From the NCBI GenBank assembly GCA_020054205.1, contig JAGVLS010000017.1:1-64000 (forward strand): 64,000 nt of DNA, given 5' to 3'. This DNA is from Candidatus Obscuribacterales bacterium. Its GTDB lineage: Bacteria > Cyanobacteriota > Vampirovibrionia > Obscuribacterales > Obscuribacteraceae. Shown here piece by piece: positions 18,874 to 28,285 of the stretch. The translations under genes and the position numbers were made by a program. The notes beneath the pieces were generated by a model that ran no database searches, was not told the DNA's origin, and saw only the letters and a program-made list of their open reading frames with translations. Within the stretch, counting starts at the first letter, position 1. Every line of letters starts with the position of its first letter.

Positions 18874-20355
18874 TTATGGATGTTTAATTTCTAATACATA
18901 AGTAAGTACATTTTTGCCTTTAGCTGGCACTTTTGGAGTAAATTCAAATGTATGTGCATCTTTTTTTACATATGGTTCGCTGGAAGAAATAACTTTCCAA
19001 TTTCCGTATGCATGCTCAATACAAGTTACATTTACATCAGAATCTTTTTGATTTCTCAGTTCAATTTCGTATGTATATCTAATGACTTTATTTGATACTT
19101 GCACAGAATTCATAAGTTTCTTTTCTGCCACTATATCAAAAGCATTACCTAAATACAGCCTCACCTTTTCATTGGCTGCAGTATGATCAACCATATCTTC
19201 ACCAACAAATTCCAGTGCACCATCTTTATCTTTCTTATAAACCCTTACTTTGCCTTTAGGCATGGGTACACCAAGATGATTTTCTTGAGAATTGACAAAT
19301 TCTACTTTTACTTGCACTTTTTTTGCATTATCATCACCACCATATCCACCGCCATAATATGGCTGCCCATCTGATGGTCCTTCAAATGTATACAGTTTTT
19401 TGACATTAATATTATTGCCAGCAAATAAGCTTAATTGTTTGGTTTCATTATTGAGCACACTTGTTTTACCCAATAACGTATATAAATGATATTCAGCAAA
19501 AGCTGCTTCTTGAAATTGAGGCTGAGGCGCCATAGATGCATCCATAGCAGCAGCTTCACCTCTCATAAACATCATTTTTGGTGGTTGAGCTCTATGCACA
19601 TCACCAGCCATAAGTTTTAAAGCAGCATTTTTATAACTAGCACCAGATTTATTATCTAAAGTTACCCAGCTAGTTAAGTCCAATTGACTATCATTGTCGT
19701 TTAATACAGCTACATAATCACAATGCCAATTAAGTCCTTGTGTTTGATAACTAATTTGAGATTTGTGCTTACCAGGTTTTGTAGATTCTAATTTCCATAG
19801 AAGTGAAGGCTTAGCTACAAGCCCAGAAGGTAATTCAGCTAATTCTACTTGTCCACGCGGATTTAAAACAATGCCGTCGACTGTTTTTACTACCAGTCCT
19901 TGTGATCGTTCATAAGTATTGCCACTTGGATCAGAGACAAAATTAGAAGGGGGATTAAGCAGTGTACCAACAATTTCTTGTGTTTGACCGGCAGGCAGAA
20001 TTTGTTTGAACTTAACGGTTTTACCTACTGATTTTGATAAAATAGTTGTTGGATCAAGTAAATCATATTGGTAGTTTTGTTCTCTTACCACCACAGTGTT
20101 TGGTGCACTTAAAGAAGCAAAACTAACAGAAGTAGGATCTATTTTTGCTGCTACATCTTCAAAACGAAGGTAATTAATACCTTGTTTTAAGTCAACATTG
20201 CGTTCATCTTTAACAACAGCGAAGTTTTGATTATATACAGTTAGATTTACACCTTGAGGTTCAGATACTGTCGTTATTTCTTCTTGAGCGCTGACAGATA
20301 TTTGTGACATCAAAGATAAAGTTAAAGCAAGAACGGCGTTTTTTGTAAGTTTCAT
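18874..20355 (-). CDS. secreted DUF4139 family protein
   Basis: A 493-residue exported protein. Signal peptide MKLTKNAVLALTLSLMSQISVSAQ, then a beta-rich region starting VNLTVYNQNFAVVKDERNVDL, typical of DUF4139 proteins, with KSQISYQTQGLNWHCDYVAVL and the late RVYKKDKDGALEFVGEDMVDH block. The biochemical function of the family is unknown. I chose ATG at 20355, which has AAAGGA eight bases upstream and starts the signal peptide. An ATG at 20379 overlaps the lpxC stop but has no ribosome site. Confidence 0.85.
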   Translation of the reverse strand: MKLTKNAVLALTLSLMSQISVSAQEEITTVSEPQGVNLTVYNQNFAVVKDERNVDLKQGINYLRFEDVAAKIDPTSVSFASLSAPNTVVVREQNYQYDLLDPTTILSKSVGKTVKFKQILPAGQTQEIVGTLLNPPSNFVSDPSGNTYERSQGLVVKTVDGIVLNPRGQVELAELPSGLVAKPSLLWKLESTKPGKHKSQISYQTQGLNWHCDYVAVLNDNDSQLDLTSWVTLDNKSGASYKNAALKLMAGDVHRAQPPKMMFMRGEAAAMDASMAPQPQFQEAAFAEYHLYTLLGKTSVLNNETKQLSLFAGNNINVKKLYTFEGPSDGQPYYGGGYGGDDNAKKVQVKVEFVNSQENHLGVPMPKGKVRVYKKDKDGALEFVGEDMVDHTAANEKVRLYLGNAFDIVAEKKLMNSVQVSNKVIRYTYEIELRNQKDSDVNVTCIEHAYGNWKVISSSEPYVKKDAHTFEFTPKVPAKGKNVLTYVLEIKHP

Positions 20356-20375
20356 ATTTTGTTCCTTTAAGCAGC

Positions 20376-21179
20376 TCATTTTGGCAAATGACGATGAAGT
20401 CGCTTTGCCAATTCAACATCTAATTCATGTCCACCTTTAATACTAATAAATCTGGCCTTCCATTCCATAGGGTTAACCCCAGCAAGAGATAAATCCCCAA
20501 TTAAATCTAATAATTTATGACGTACCGGTTCGTCTTCAAAATGAAGTTCTTTACTAAAGCCATCATTTGTTAAGCTTATTTGATCTTCAATACCTAATAA
20601 TTTATGCTCTTGCATAGAACCAAAAGTTCTAGCTTGAGCAATTTCACTTATTTCCATATCAGCGGTCCATGTCTGCCAACGCTTACCAATTGCTTTATGA
20701 TCCCAGTCCATCATATAAGTCATGGAAAAACTATCATCGGCAATAGCAATGAGCGCTCGATCATGTTTTTTTATCATTATCGTATCGTTAAGGATAATAT
20801 GAGATGATTTTTTATTTTGTTGCCAATTGTTTTTTTGAAATAAATCTATCCAGACTTGAGCACTACCATCAGCCAATGGCATTTCCGGTCCATCTACTAT
20901 CACCAATAAATCATCTAAGCCTAAAAGACTAGTAGCTGCTAAAAAATGTTCAACTATACAAAGTCTATTGTTCTCAATACCTAATACAACATTTCTCAGT
21001 GTATTTACCACATAATCATGTTTAGCTGGTATAAGACATGAAGAGTGAGTATCTTTATTTTCCAATTGAAATACAATTCCATGTCCTTTTGGTTTTGGAA
21101 TTATTTCAACAGTAATATTTTTCTTGGAAGTAACTCCAATACCTTTATAAACAATTGAAGATTTATCGATTGTATTCAT
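20376..21179 (-). CDS. lpxC: UDP-3-O-acyl-N-acetylglucosamine deacetylase
   Basis: Zinc enzyme of the committed step of lipid A synthesis, cytosolic. The 267-residue protein is shorter than the Escherichia coli enzyme (305). Seen: VEHFLAA with the first zinc His, DGSAQ, RHKLLDLIGDLSLAG with the second His and zinc Asp, and KGGHELD with the active-site His. The usual N-terminal GLHSG-type motif is replaced by GVTSKK. It lies 9 bp after lpxD and is the third lipid A or outer-membrane gene in a row. Confidence 0.93.
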   Translation of the reverse strand: MNTIDKSSIVYKGIGVTSKKNITVEIIPKPKGHGIVFQLENKDTHSSCLIPAKHDYVVNTLRNVVLGIENNRLCIVEHFLAATSLLGLDDLLVIVDGPEMPLADGSAQVWIDLFQKNNWQQNKKSSHIILNDTIMIKKHDRALIAIADDSFSMTYMMDWDHKAIGKRWQTWTADMEISEIAQARTFGSMQEHKLLGIEDQISLTNDGFSKELHFEDEPVRHKLLDLIGDLSLAGVNPMEWKARFISIKGGHELDVELAKRLHRHLPK

Positions 21180-21188
21180 AGTTGATAG

Positions 21189-22304
21189 CTAGCGAACCAA
21201 TTGTTTTTCATTTAAAGCTTTTTCTAAACTATCAACCTTCTTTTGCAAAGCGCGAAAGTCAGTTAACATTTTAGGCAACTTGCGCACGTGGGCTACTTGG
21301 TTGAAGAAATCACGTGCTGGTTGAGCTGGCACACCACACATTACTTCTTGATCGGCAATATCTTTCATAACTGCAGCTTTGCCTTCCAATATGGCATCTT
21401 TTCCGACGTTAATATGATCTTTAATACCTACTTGCCCAGCTAAAACTGCTCTATCACCAATTACAGAAGAGCCAGCTATACCTGTTTGGGATACGATAAG
21501 CGCTTCTCTGCCGACGCGGACATTGTGTGCAATCATAACTAAATTATCAATCTTTGTGCCTTTGCCAATGATGGTGGCACCCATAGTGGCACGATCTATT
21601 GTGGCATTGGAACCAACTTCAACATCGTCTTCAATAATGACTGTGCCAATGTTTGAGATTTTAAGCAAAGGATTAGGCTCATCAGATAATTCTTTAATGC
21701 CTGCAATTCTAAGTTCCATATTTGATGGACGCTCAGTTACATAACTAAAGCCGTCTGCACCAATACTTGCTCCTTGCTGCATTATTACCCTGTTGCCAAT
21801 TTTTATATAATCAGCAATCATACAGCCTGGATGAAATAGACAATCTAAACCAATTTCAACTTCACCACCTATAGTTACATTGGCCATTATTTTTGTTCTA
21901 TCGCCAATTTTTGTTTTAGGTCCAATTACAACATTTGCTCCAATAGCAACGTCTTTGCCTAATTCACAAGTGGCATCAACAATAGCGCTAGGATGAATTC
22001 CTACTTCAGGCATATATCTTTTGGGAGCAATTGCTGCCAACATTTTTTGCAAAGCAAGTAGTGGTCGCTTTACTGTAATTGCCGGTATATCTGTTTTTAC
22101 AGAATCAGGAATCAAGACAGCTGAAGCTTTACACTTAGTTATTTCAGCAATATATTTTGGATCAAAAAATAAAGCTATATCTCCTTCTTTAGCAGTAAGC
22201 GGAGACAAAGCAACACTCTTTACTTTTACTTGAGCATCTCCTTCTGTTTTACCACCAATCAGAGCTGCTATTTCAGCTAAACTTAGTTCTTTGGGAAGAT
22301 TCAT
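21189..22304 (-). CDS. lpxD: UDP-3-O-acylglucosamine N-acyltransferase
   Basis: Adds the second acyl chain in lipid A synthesis, acting after LpxC. The 371-residue protein has the N-terminal uridine-binding domain (about 1-100), then a left-handed beta-helix of hexapeptide repeats (IGANVVIG, IGDRTKI, IEDDVEVGSN) and the catalytic-His segment MIAHNV at about 255, ending in a C-terminal helix (about 330-370). Length and order fit LpxD. fabZ and lpxA, often next in other genomes, are not here. Confidence 0.95.
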   Translation of the reverse strand: MNLPKELSLAEIAALIGGKTEGDAQVKVKSVALSPLTAKEGDIALFFDPKYIAEITKCKASAVLIPDSVKTDIPAITVKRPLLALQKMLAAIAPKRYMPEVGIHPSAIVDATCELGKDVAIGANVVIGPKTKIGDRTKIMANVTIGGEVEIGLDCLFHPGCMIADYIKIGNRVIMQQGASIGADGFSYVTERPSNMELRIAGIKELSDEPNPLLKISNIGTVIIEDDVEVGSNATIDRATMGATIIGKGTKIDNLVMIAHNVRVGREALIVSQTGIAGSSVIGDRAVLAGQVGIKDHINVGKDAILEGKAAVMKDIADQEVMCGVPAQPARDFFNQVAHVRKLPKMLTDFRALQKKVDSLEKALNEKQLVR

Positions 22305-22339
22305 ATAAATACCTAGCGATAATGTCCTTTTAACTAAGA

Positions 22340-22371
22340 AGAATTAGCTGACAATATTGTCAGCTAATTCT
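22340..22371. repeat. perfect 32-bp palindrome between skp and lpxD
   Basis: The left arm AGAATTAGCTGACAAT (22340-22355) is followed directly by its exact reverse complement (22356-22371) with no spacer. As RNA it would form a stem of about 14 bp with a tiny loop. T-richness after it on the minus strand is weak, so it may be a terminator, an RNA processing site, or a protein-binding operator. Confidence 0.85.
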
Positions 22372-22390
22372 ATACATGTACTCAATTACT

Positions 22391-22939
22391 CTACTTTGTT
22401 GCTGTTGGACGTTGAGTCTTAGCAGCAGTACTAGCTGACAAACGTTTCATTACACCATCTGTCAAATCTACACCACCAGATAAAACTACTGGCATTACAG
22501 CACCACCAAGGTTAAAGCCTTTTGAGAAAACAATGTCTACTTTGTGCAAAGTAGCTTCAGCTTTAATAGCAGAATCAATTTCTGTTTCTAATTGATTTTC
22601 CATGCCTTGCGCTCTAGCTTGAATCTTTTTTAACTCATCGTCAATTTGTGCTTGTAATCGACGTTGAAGTCCTTCTAATTCAGCCGGTGGCTTATTAGCT
22701 TTTTTAGCTTCTTCGTATTGCTTATTGGCATCCTCTACCAATTTTTGCATCTTTTCATCTAACTTTTTTAGCTCATCAGCTGCTTGCTGAGCTTTAGTGT
22801 AACTAGTAACTACTTTGTCTCTATCAACTACTCCAATAGATTTGGTAGCAGCTGTTTGAGCAAAACCAGCTCCACCCAATGTACAAAGAGCTATTGCTGA
22901 ACTTAATAAAGTTACGACAGCCTTATGAGAACTTGCCAT
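22391..22939 (-). CDS. skp: OmpH/Skp-type periplasmic chaperone
   Basis: Periplasmic holdase for outer-membrane proteins. The 182-residue protein has a signal peptide (cleavage near GFAQ), then IGVVDRDKVVTSYTKAQ, which matches the Skp beta-strand start, and a long charged coiled coil (about 55-125) that forms the tentacle, ending with a beta segment VDIVFSKGFNLGG. Its place between bamA and lpxD is the common Skp context. The frame extends to a TTG at 22951, but ATG at 22939 is preceded by GGAGGGG. Confidence 0.88.
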   Translation of the reverse strand: MASSHKAVVTLLSSAIALCTLGGAGFAQTAATKSIGVVDRDKVVTSYTKAQQAADELKKLDEKMQKLVEDANKQYEEAKKANKPPAELEGLQRRLQAQIDDELKKIQARAQGMENQLETEIDSAIKAEATLHKVDIVFSKGFNLGGAVMPVVLSGGVDLTDGVMKRLSASTAAKTQRPTATK

Positions 22940-23025
22940 TGCCCCTCCCAACTTGATTGAATCTAGACTCGAAGCTAAGTTTACACTATAGGCAGTCTGC
23001 TAACTATTAAAGGAAACTGACATTG

Positions 23026-25008
23026 TTAAAACTTGTCACCAAATCCCAAAGTAAATCTAGGTGTAAATTTACCCAAAGCAGTGCTAATAAGAGGCATACC
23101 ATAATCTATCCTAATTAATCCTACATAAGGCAAATTCATTCTCAGCCCAACGCCTACAGCTGCACCCATACTTGCCCTTTGATAAAAGTTATTGACTAAA
23201 CCATTACCATATGAGCGACCGACATCAAAAAATGTCACTGCACGAACATTTTTTTCAACAGCATTGACAAAGGCTCCATATCGAGAAGATTTAGACATCT
23301 TAGGCAATGGTAAACGCATACGCAATTCAGCGCTTGCCATAAGCATACCGGTGCCTGTGCCTAAATCAGAAAATGTACGATAGCCTCTCAGTCCATTCCA
23401 ACCACCCAATCTATACTGAGCAAATTGTGGCATGCCACCAATGCCAGTTCCACCTTGAACATTGAATGCAAGTGTACTGGTTTTACCAACTGGTATAAAT
23501 TTACTGACACTTGCTCCAAGTTTTGCAAAGCTAGCACCATTTATTCCAATTGATGGTCCTGCTGTAACTTTTCCAAAACTTCCTTTTCTTGGATCGAACA
23601 TGCTATCACGCGTATCGTAATATAAAGTAGGACTAAGTGAAAAATAAGTTCCACCTTTAAGTTGTGAATTACGAATCTGTTGAGCAGCCATCTGAGCTGA
23701 TGCTACATCATATGCTTTACCTAATTTAAGTGCTTGTTGGGTAAGAAAACCATTTGGTCCAGTTAAAGTACCAAAATCTTTAAGAGCAGTATTTTCACCT
23801 AATAGTCCTAAGCTATAGCTAAAATGCCCACGCCCTGGACGAGTAAATGTAATATTTGCTCCTAATGTTTTTTGTTGTGATTCATCAATGAGCATGCTGC
23901 CATAATTGCGAGCAAAACCACTTACAGCCATTGAAGTATTAGTGCCACGTATATTAGGTTCTATAAATGATGCTTCAAATTGATAAGTTTTGCTATTAGG
24001 TAAAAACGTAGTGCCAGCATTATTAATCGTATTTGATAGCTGATTGAACATGCCAGAGCCCATCTGAGAATTGAAAGATACAATTTGTCCGCGTCCTCTA
24101 AAATTACTATCTGAAAAACTAAAAGATCCAAAAGGACCAGCTATTGTATCGACACCACCACCCAAGCCAATGGATCCAGTGCGCTTTTCGTCAACTTCAA
24201 CTTTCAATGTATATTTGTCTGGATGATCAGGTGAGGGAGTTAGACTTCGTTTTATATCCTGAAAATAACCATTGCCATATAACTTACGTAAGTCATTAGT
24301 CAACTGACGCTCATTGTATACAGTGCCTGGTTTTATTTTAATAGCATTGCGAATAATAAAATCTTTGGTTTTTTTATTTCCAATAATTTTAACGTCATTA
24401 ATGACACCTTCGTCTATATTGATAGAAACACTGCCATCGGGATCATCTTTTACATCAACAATACGAGCAAGCATAAAACCTTTTTCGTGATAGGCTCGCT
24501 CTACCTTATCAATGGCTTGTGATAATTGAGTTAAGTTTTGTGGTTTGCCTAACTGATCGGCAAAAAGCTGAGATAAATCACCACTGGATAAAACTGTATT
24601 TCCTTGAAAAGCAAATTGAGTCACAGGAGCATTTTCTTGTACTCTAATTTTTAGAAGTACTCCCGATCCACCCATCTCCGGTATTACTTGCAAACTTTTA
24701 TCGTCAAAATAGCCCATGCTATTTACTGCTTTTAAATCTTGCATAACTTGATCGCGATCAAAGCGATCACCACGTCGCGTTTTGACTACACCTAAAATAT
24801 CTTCAGCTGGAACTAATCGATTACCTTCAACAGTGACATTCTCAACTGTTAAATCATTTATATTTTCAGAAATTTCAGCTTTTAATTCTTCTGCTTTGAC
24901 ACTTTGACTAAAAAACAAAGGAGAAATAAATACGATAAGCTGCAAACATACACAAAGTATGCTCACAAAAACTTGGCAATAATTTTTATAAAACTTGCTG
25001 GTAGGCAT
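23026..25008 (-). CDS. bamA: outer-membrane assembly factor BamA (Omp85)
   Basis: Inserts beta-barrel proteins into the outer membrane. The 660-residue protein has a signal peptide (to about SVKA at 39), three POTRA-like domains (about 52-285; NDLTVENVTVEGNRLVPAEDIL starts the first), and a C-terminal 16-strand barrel with the GLRGYR-type loop at GGWNGLRGYRTF and final strand TPRFTLGFGDKF ending in Phe. Three POTRA domains instead of five is the cyanobacterial and related arrangement. It leads the envelope gene run. Confidence 0.94.
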   Translation of the reverse strand: MPTSKFYKNYCQVFVSILCVCLQLIVFISPLFFSQSVKAEELKAEISENINDLTVENVTVEGNRLVPAEDILGVVKTRRGDRFDRDQVMQDLKAVNSMGYFDDKSLQVIPEMGGSGVLLKIRVQENAPVTQFAFQGNTVLSSGDLSQLFADQLGKPQNLTQLSQAIDKVERAYHEKGFMLARIVDVKDDPDGSVSINIDEGVINDVKIIGNKKTKDFIIRNAIKIKPGTVYNERQLTNDLRKLYGNGYFQDIKRSLTPSPDHPDKYTLKVEVDEKRTGSIGLGGGVDTIAGPFGSFSFSDSNFRGRGQIVSFNSQMGSGMFNQLSNTINNAGTTFLPNSKTYQFEASFIEPNIRGTNTSMAVSGFARNYGSMLIDESQQKTLGANITFTRPGRGHFSYSLGLLGENTALKDFGTLTGPNGFLTQQALKLGKAYDVASAQMAAQQIRNSQLKGGTYFSLSPTLYYDTRDSMFDPRKGSFGKVTAGPSIGINGASFAKLGASVSKFIPVGKTSTLAFNVQGGTGIGGMPQFAQYRLGGWNGLRGYRTFSDLGTGTGMLMASAELRMRLPLPKMSKSSRYGAFVNAVEKNVRAVTFFDVGRSYGNGLVNNFYQRASMGAAVGVGLRMNLPYVGLIRIDYGMPLISTALGKFTPRFTLGFGDKF

Positions 25009-25039
25009 GAAGATTTCTTATTGACCAGGCTGACATGTT

Positions 25040-25067
25040 ATTTTAACACGACGTAATATATTGCCAA
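25040..25067 (-). promoter_or_regulatory. candidate bamA promoter
   Basis: On the minus strand TTGGCA (complement of 25062-25067), 16-nt spacer, TAAAAT (complement of 25040-25045), about 30 bp before the bamA start. It would drive the whole bamA-skp-lpxD-lpxC run. Confidence 0.4.
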
Positions 25068-25179
25068 GGTGTTTCATAGCCAAATCTTATCAACTTAAAA
25101 CAAACCAACATTCTCTTGACTTCACGCAATCACTTGGCATGCAAATTATCTGCGATTCATGTGTATGGACAATAAGAAA

Positions 25180-26679
25180 CTATTCAAACCAGCCAATTGG
25201 TTGTGGATCTAAGTTCAAATTGATTTGTTTAATTTCAGTATAAGCATCCAAACCAAAAGTACCTAATTCACGTCCCCAGCCGCTTTGTTTGTAGCCGCCC
25301 CATGGACATTCAACATAAGTATTGTGATAACCATTTATCCATGTAATACCAGCTTTAATTGCTTTAATTACATTGTAAGCACGAGTTACATCAGATGTGA
25401 AAACAGCACCAGCTAATCCATAAGGAGTATCATTTGCTAATTTAATAGCTTCACTTTCACCTTTGAATTTTTGCACTACAGCTACTGGTCCAAAAATTTC
25501 TTCTTGTACAATGCGCATATTTGGTTTTACGTTGGAGAAAATGGTTGGATTTACAAAATAACCTTCACCATATTTGCCACCTTTAAGCTGCTCTCCACCC
25601 AATTCCAATTTGGCTCCTTCTTTTTGACCAATTTGAATATATTCAAGCACACGCTTCATTTGTGTCTCACTAACTAATGGTCCCATTTCAGTTTCAGAGT
25701 CTAATCCAGGACCTACTCTTATTTTTTTAGCGCGAGCAACAAATTTGCTTACAAAAGTATCGTAAATAGATTCTTCTACTATAAAGCGTGACCCAGCAGA
25801 GCATACTTGCCCGGCATTGCAGAATATAGCAAACAAAGCATAATCAACAGCTGTATCTACATCAAAATCAGAAAATACAACCATTGGTGATTTACCACCA
25901 AGCTCAAGAGTAACTTTTTTCAAATTGCCTAAAGCAGCTTGGGCAACAGCTTTACCAGTTTTAACAGAACCAGTAAAAGCTACTTTATCAACTAAATTAC
26001 TGTGAGCAATTGGTTGTCCAGCTGTTGGCCCATCACCCAATACAATATTTACTACGCCTTGGGGTAATTCTAATTCTTCAAGAATTTTTGCTAAATAAAC
26101 AGCCGTCAGTGGTGTGTATTCACTTGGTTTAAGCACACATGTATTACCGGCAGCCAGTGCTGGTGCCAATTTCCAAGCAGCCATTAATAATGGGTAATTC
26201 CATGGAACTATTTGTCCACAAACTCCAATTGGCTCTCTTACTACAGTAGAAAACGATGGGGCCGGTACATTTACTGCTTGTCCGCTTGGCTTAGTAATAA
26301 GCCCAGCATAATATCTAAAACAATTAGCAGAATCAGCAATATCATATTGTGATTCACGTAATGGCTTGCCACCATTTATAGTTTCAAGCTCTGCCAATTC
26401 AGATGCTTTTTCATCAATTTTGTCTGCTAGTTTAAACAAAAATTGAGCACGCTCAGCTGCTGTTAGTTTTGGCCATGGACCTTCATCAAATGCTTTGCGA
26501 GCAGCTTTAATAGCTTTTTCTACTTGCTCACGTGATGCTTCAGATACTTTGCACAATTCTTTACCAGTAGCAGGACTAAATAAAGTTCGCTCGGAAGCTC
26601 CATCCTCAAATTTTCCATTGATCCATAATTGCCATTTTTGATTTACTTTAACTTTTGGTGCCAATAGAGTTTGACTCAT
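25180..26679 (-). CDS. NAD(P)-dependent aldehyde dehydrogenase
   Basis: Oxidises an aldehyde to the acid. The 499-residue protein is a canonical ALDH: N-terminal oligomerisation strand, VPWNYPLLMAAWKLAPALAAGN cofactor-binding block, FTGSVKTGK, catalytic Glu259 in LELGGKSP and catalytic Cys293 in GQVCSAGSR, EEIFGPV. The overall pattern is closest to betaine-aldehyde or other omega-amino-aldehyde dehydrogenases, but the substrate cannot be read from the sequence. GGAGGA lies close before the ATG. It is a single gene. Confidence 0.93.
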   Translation of the reverse strand: MSQTLLAPKVKVNQKWQLWINGKFEDGASERTLFSPATGKELCKVSEASREQVEKAIKAARKAFDEGPWPKLTAAERAQFLFKLADKIDEKASELAELETINGGKPLRESQYDIADSANCFRYYAGLITKPSGQAVNVPAPSFSTVVREPIGVCGQIVPWNYPLLMAAWKLAPALAAGNTCVLKPSEYTPLTAVYLAKILEELELPQGVVNIVLGDGPTAGQPIAHSNLVDKVAFTGSVKTGKAVAQAALGNLKKVTLELGGKSPMVVFSDFDVDTAVDYALFAIFCNAGQVCSAGSRFIVEESIYDTFVSKFVARAKKIRVGPGLDSETEMGPLVSETQMKRVLEYIQIGQKEGAKLELGGEQLKGGKYGEGYFVNPTIFSNVKPNMRIVQEEIFGPVAVVQKFKGESEAIKLANDTPYGLAGAVFTSDVTRAYNVIKAIKAGITWINGYHNTYVECPWGGYKQSGWGRELGTFGLDAYTEIKQINLNLDPQPIGWFE

Positions 26680-26939
26680 AAAAGGATAATTCCTCCGGAT
26701 AACAAAGTATCTATAAGTTTTTGACTATGCTTGTAAGAGCTGTTAAATCTACTTCAAGCAAATTTCAGTTAGGATGCCAATTTCAATATAATACTACAGC
26801 TTATGATTTAAATCCTGTTGCCAAGGAACTTAAACAAAGCATTGTCATTTAAGCTAGATAAGCTTGAGACTAAGATGGATCTCAGAAACAAAGAAATAGG
26901 TACAATTAGAAATAAATACTAATAAGGAATTTTGTCAGA

Positions 26940-27638
26940 ATGTTCACCAAGTCACTTTTCAACTCATTATTTATTTCGTTGTCGCTTGTCTTTTGTTTCT
27001 TGGTAGGACAATTAGGACACACCGCAAATTTAGATAAATTAGCAGTTGATGAATATAATAAAGGACATTATTCCCAAGCTCTTGCTTCATTTAAACAAAT
27101 TGTTAAAACACATCCCAATAGTGTCTTTTGTCATTATTATATGGGTCTTTGTTATCAACGTTTAAATCAAATTGCATTAGCTCGACAAGAATATAATTGG
27201 GTTGTACAAAATAGCCTTGATACAAGCATGAAACCATATGCTCAACGTGCATTAGGTCAATTAAGCCAATATCAAAGTAAAAGAAATTACTCAGGCGGCA
27301 ACACATCTGATGTAAGTGCAAAAACTAATGTTTCACCAGTAAGCTATAGTGGTGGCAGACCAAAAATTCTTGAATTTTCAGCTACTTGGTGTGGTCCTTG
27401 TAAAAAATTTGCACCCATATTTGATACTGTCAAAAGTTCATATCAAAGTCGCGCAGACTTTCAAAGCATTGATATTGATGATGAAAGACATAAAGAATTA
27501 GTCAATAAATATTCAGTTACAAGTGTGCCAACTATTGTTTTTCTAAATGGACAAGGCAAAGTTATGGACATACATCATGGCACAATGAGCGAAGCTGGTT
27601 TTACAGGCCGAATTGACCAGTTATTACAAGGCAAATAA
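26940..27638 (+). CDS. secreted TPR-thioredoxin fusion
   Basis: A 232-residue exported protein: signal peptide (about 1-30), two to three TPR-like units (about 33-108), a Ser/Lys-rich linker, then a thioredoxin domain (about 135-232) with active site WCGPCK at 150-155 and the cis-Pro segment SVPTIVF. It should act as a periplasmic thiol-disulfide protein, with the TPR part selecting the partner. The stop is two bases before the tmk ATG, so the two are translated together although their functions are unrelated. Confidence 0.88.
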   Translation: MFTKSLFNSLFISLSLVFCFLVGQLGHTANLDKLAVDEYNKGHYSQALASFKQIVKTHPNSVFCHYYMGLCYQRLNQIALARQEYNWVVQNSLDTSMKPYAQRALGQLSQYQSKRNYSGGNTSDVSAKTNVSPVSYSGGRPKILEFSATWCGPCKKFAPIFDTVKSSYQSRADFQSIDIDDERHKELVNKYSVTSVPTIVFLNGQGKVMDIHHGTMSEAGFTGRIDQLLQGK

Positions 27639-27640
27639 AA

Positions 27641-28279
27641 ATGAAAGGACTGTTCATTACATTAGAAGGACCGGAAGGAGCTGGTAAATCTACACAGCTT
27701 AAATTGTTGTCTAAACATTTGACAGATATTGGCATTGAGCATGTAATCACGCGCGATCCTGGTGGAACACCTCTAGGAAAACCAATTCGTCGCATTTTAT
27801 TGAATTCAGAAGAATCAATTAGTCCTCTTACTGAATTATTATTATATGAAGCAGATAGAGCTCAAAATGTATTTGAAGTAATTTTGCCTAATTTAGAAGC
27901 TGGTCGTATAGTTTTTTGTGATCGTTATATCGACTCAACGATTGCCTATCAAGGATATGGACGCAATTTAGACTTAGATCTCATTCAAATGCTAAATGAC
28001 ACCGCAACCAATAAATTAAAGCCAGATATGACTATTTTATTTGATATTGAAAGTAGCGCTGGATTAGCACGTTTGCACCCAAGCGGACATGATCGTTTAG
28101 AAAAAGAAGCATTGGAATTTCATCAAAAAGTAAGAGCTGGTTATTTAGAATTAGCTAAAAATGAACCAGAACGTTTTCGTATTTTAGACGCTTCCGCTGC
28201 AATGAGTTCTGTTCAAGATCAATTTAGACAATTTTTGTCTGAATTAATCCCTGCTTTAAAAATACAATCAGCTTGTTAA
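27641..28279 (+). CDS. tmk: thymidylate kinase
   Basis: Phosphorylates dTMP to dTDP. The 212-residue protein has the P-loop GPEGAGKS at 10-17, the DPGG segment after strand two, DRYIDSTIAYQGYGR with the TMP-binding residues, and a short LID. The length is normal. It is convergent with the next gene with a six-base gap. Confidence 0.96.
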   Translation: MKGLFITLEGPEGAGKSTQLKLLSKHLTDIGIEHVITRDPGGTPLGKPIRRILLNSEESISPLTELLLYEADRAQNVFEVILPNLEAGRIVFCDRYIDSTIAYQGYGRNLDLDLIQMLNDTATNKLKPDMTILFDIESSAGLARLHPSGHDRLEKEALEFHQKVRAGYLELAKNEPERFRILDASAAMSSVQDQFRQFLSELIPALKIQSAC

Positions 28280-28285
28280 ATTAGA

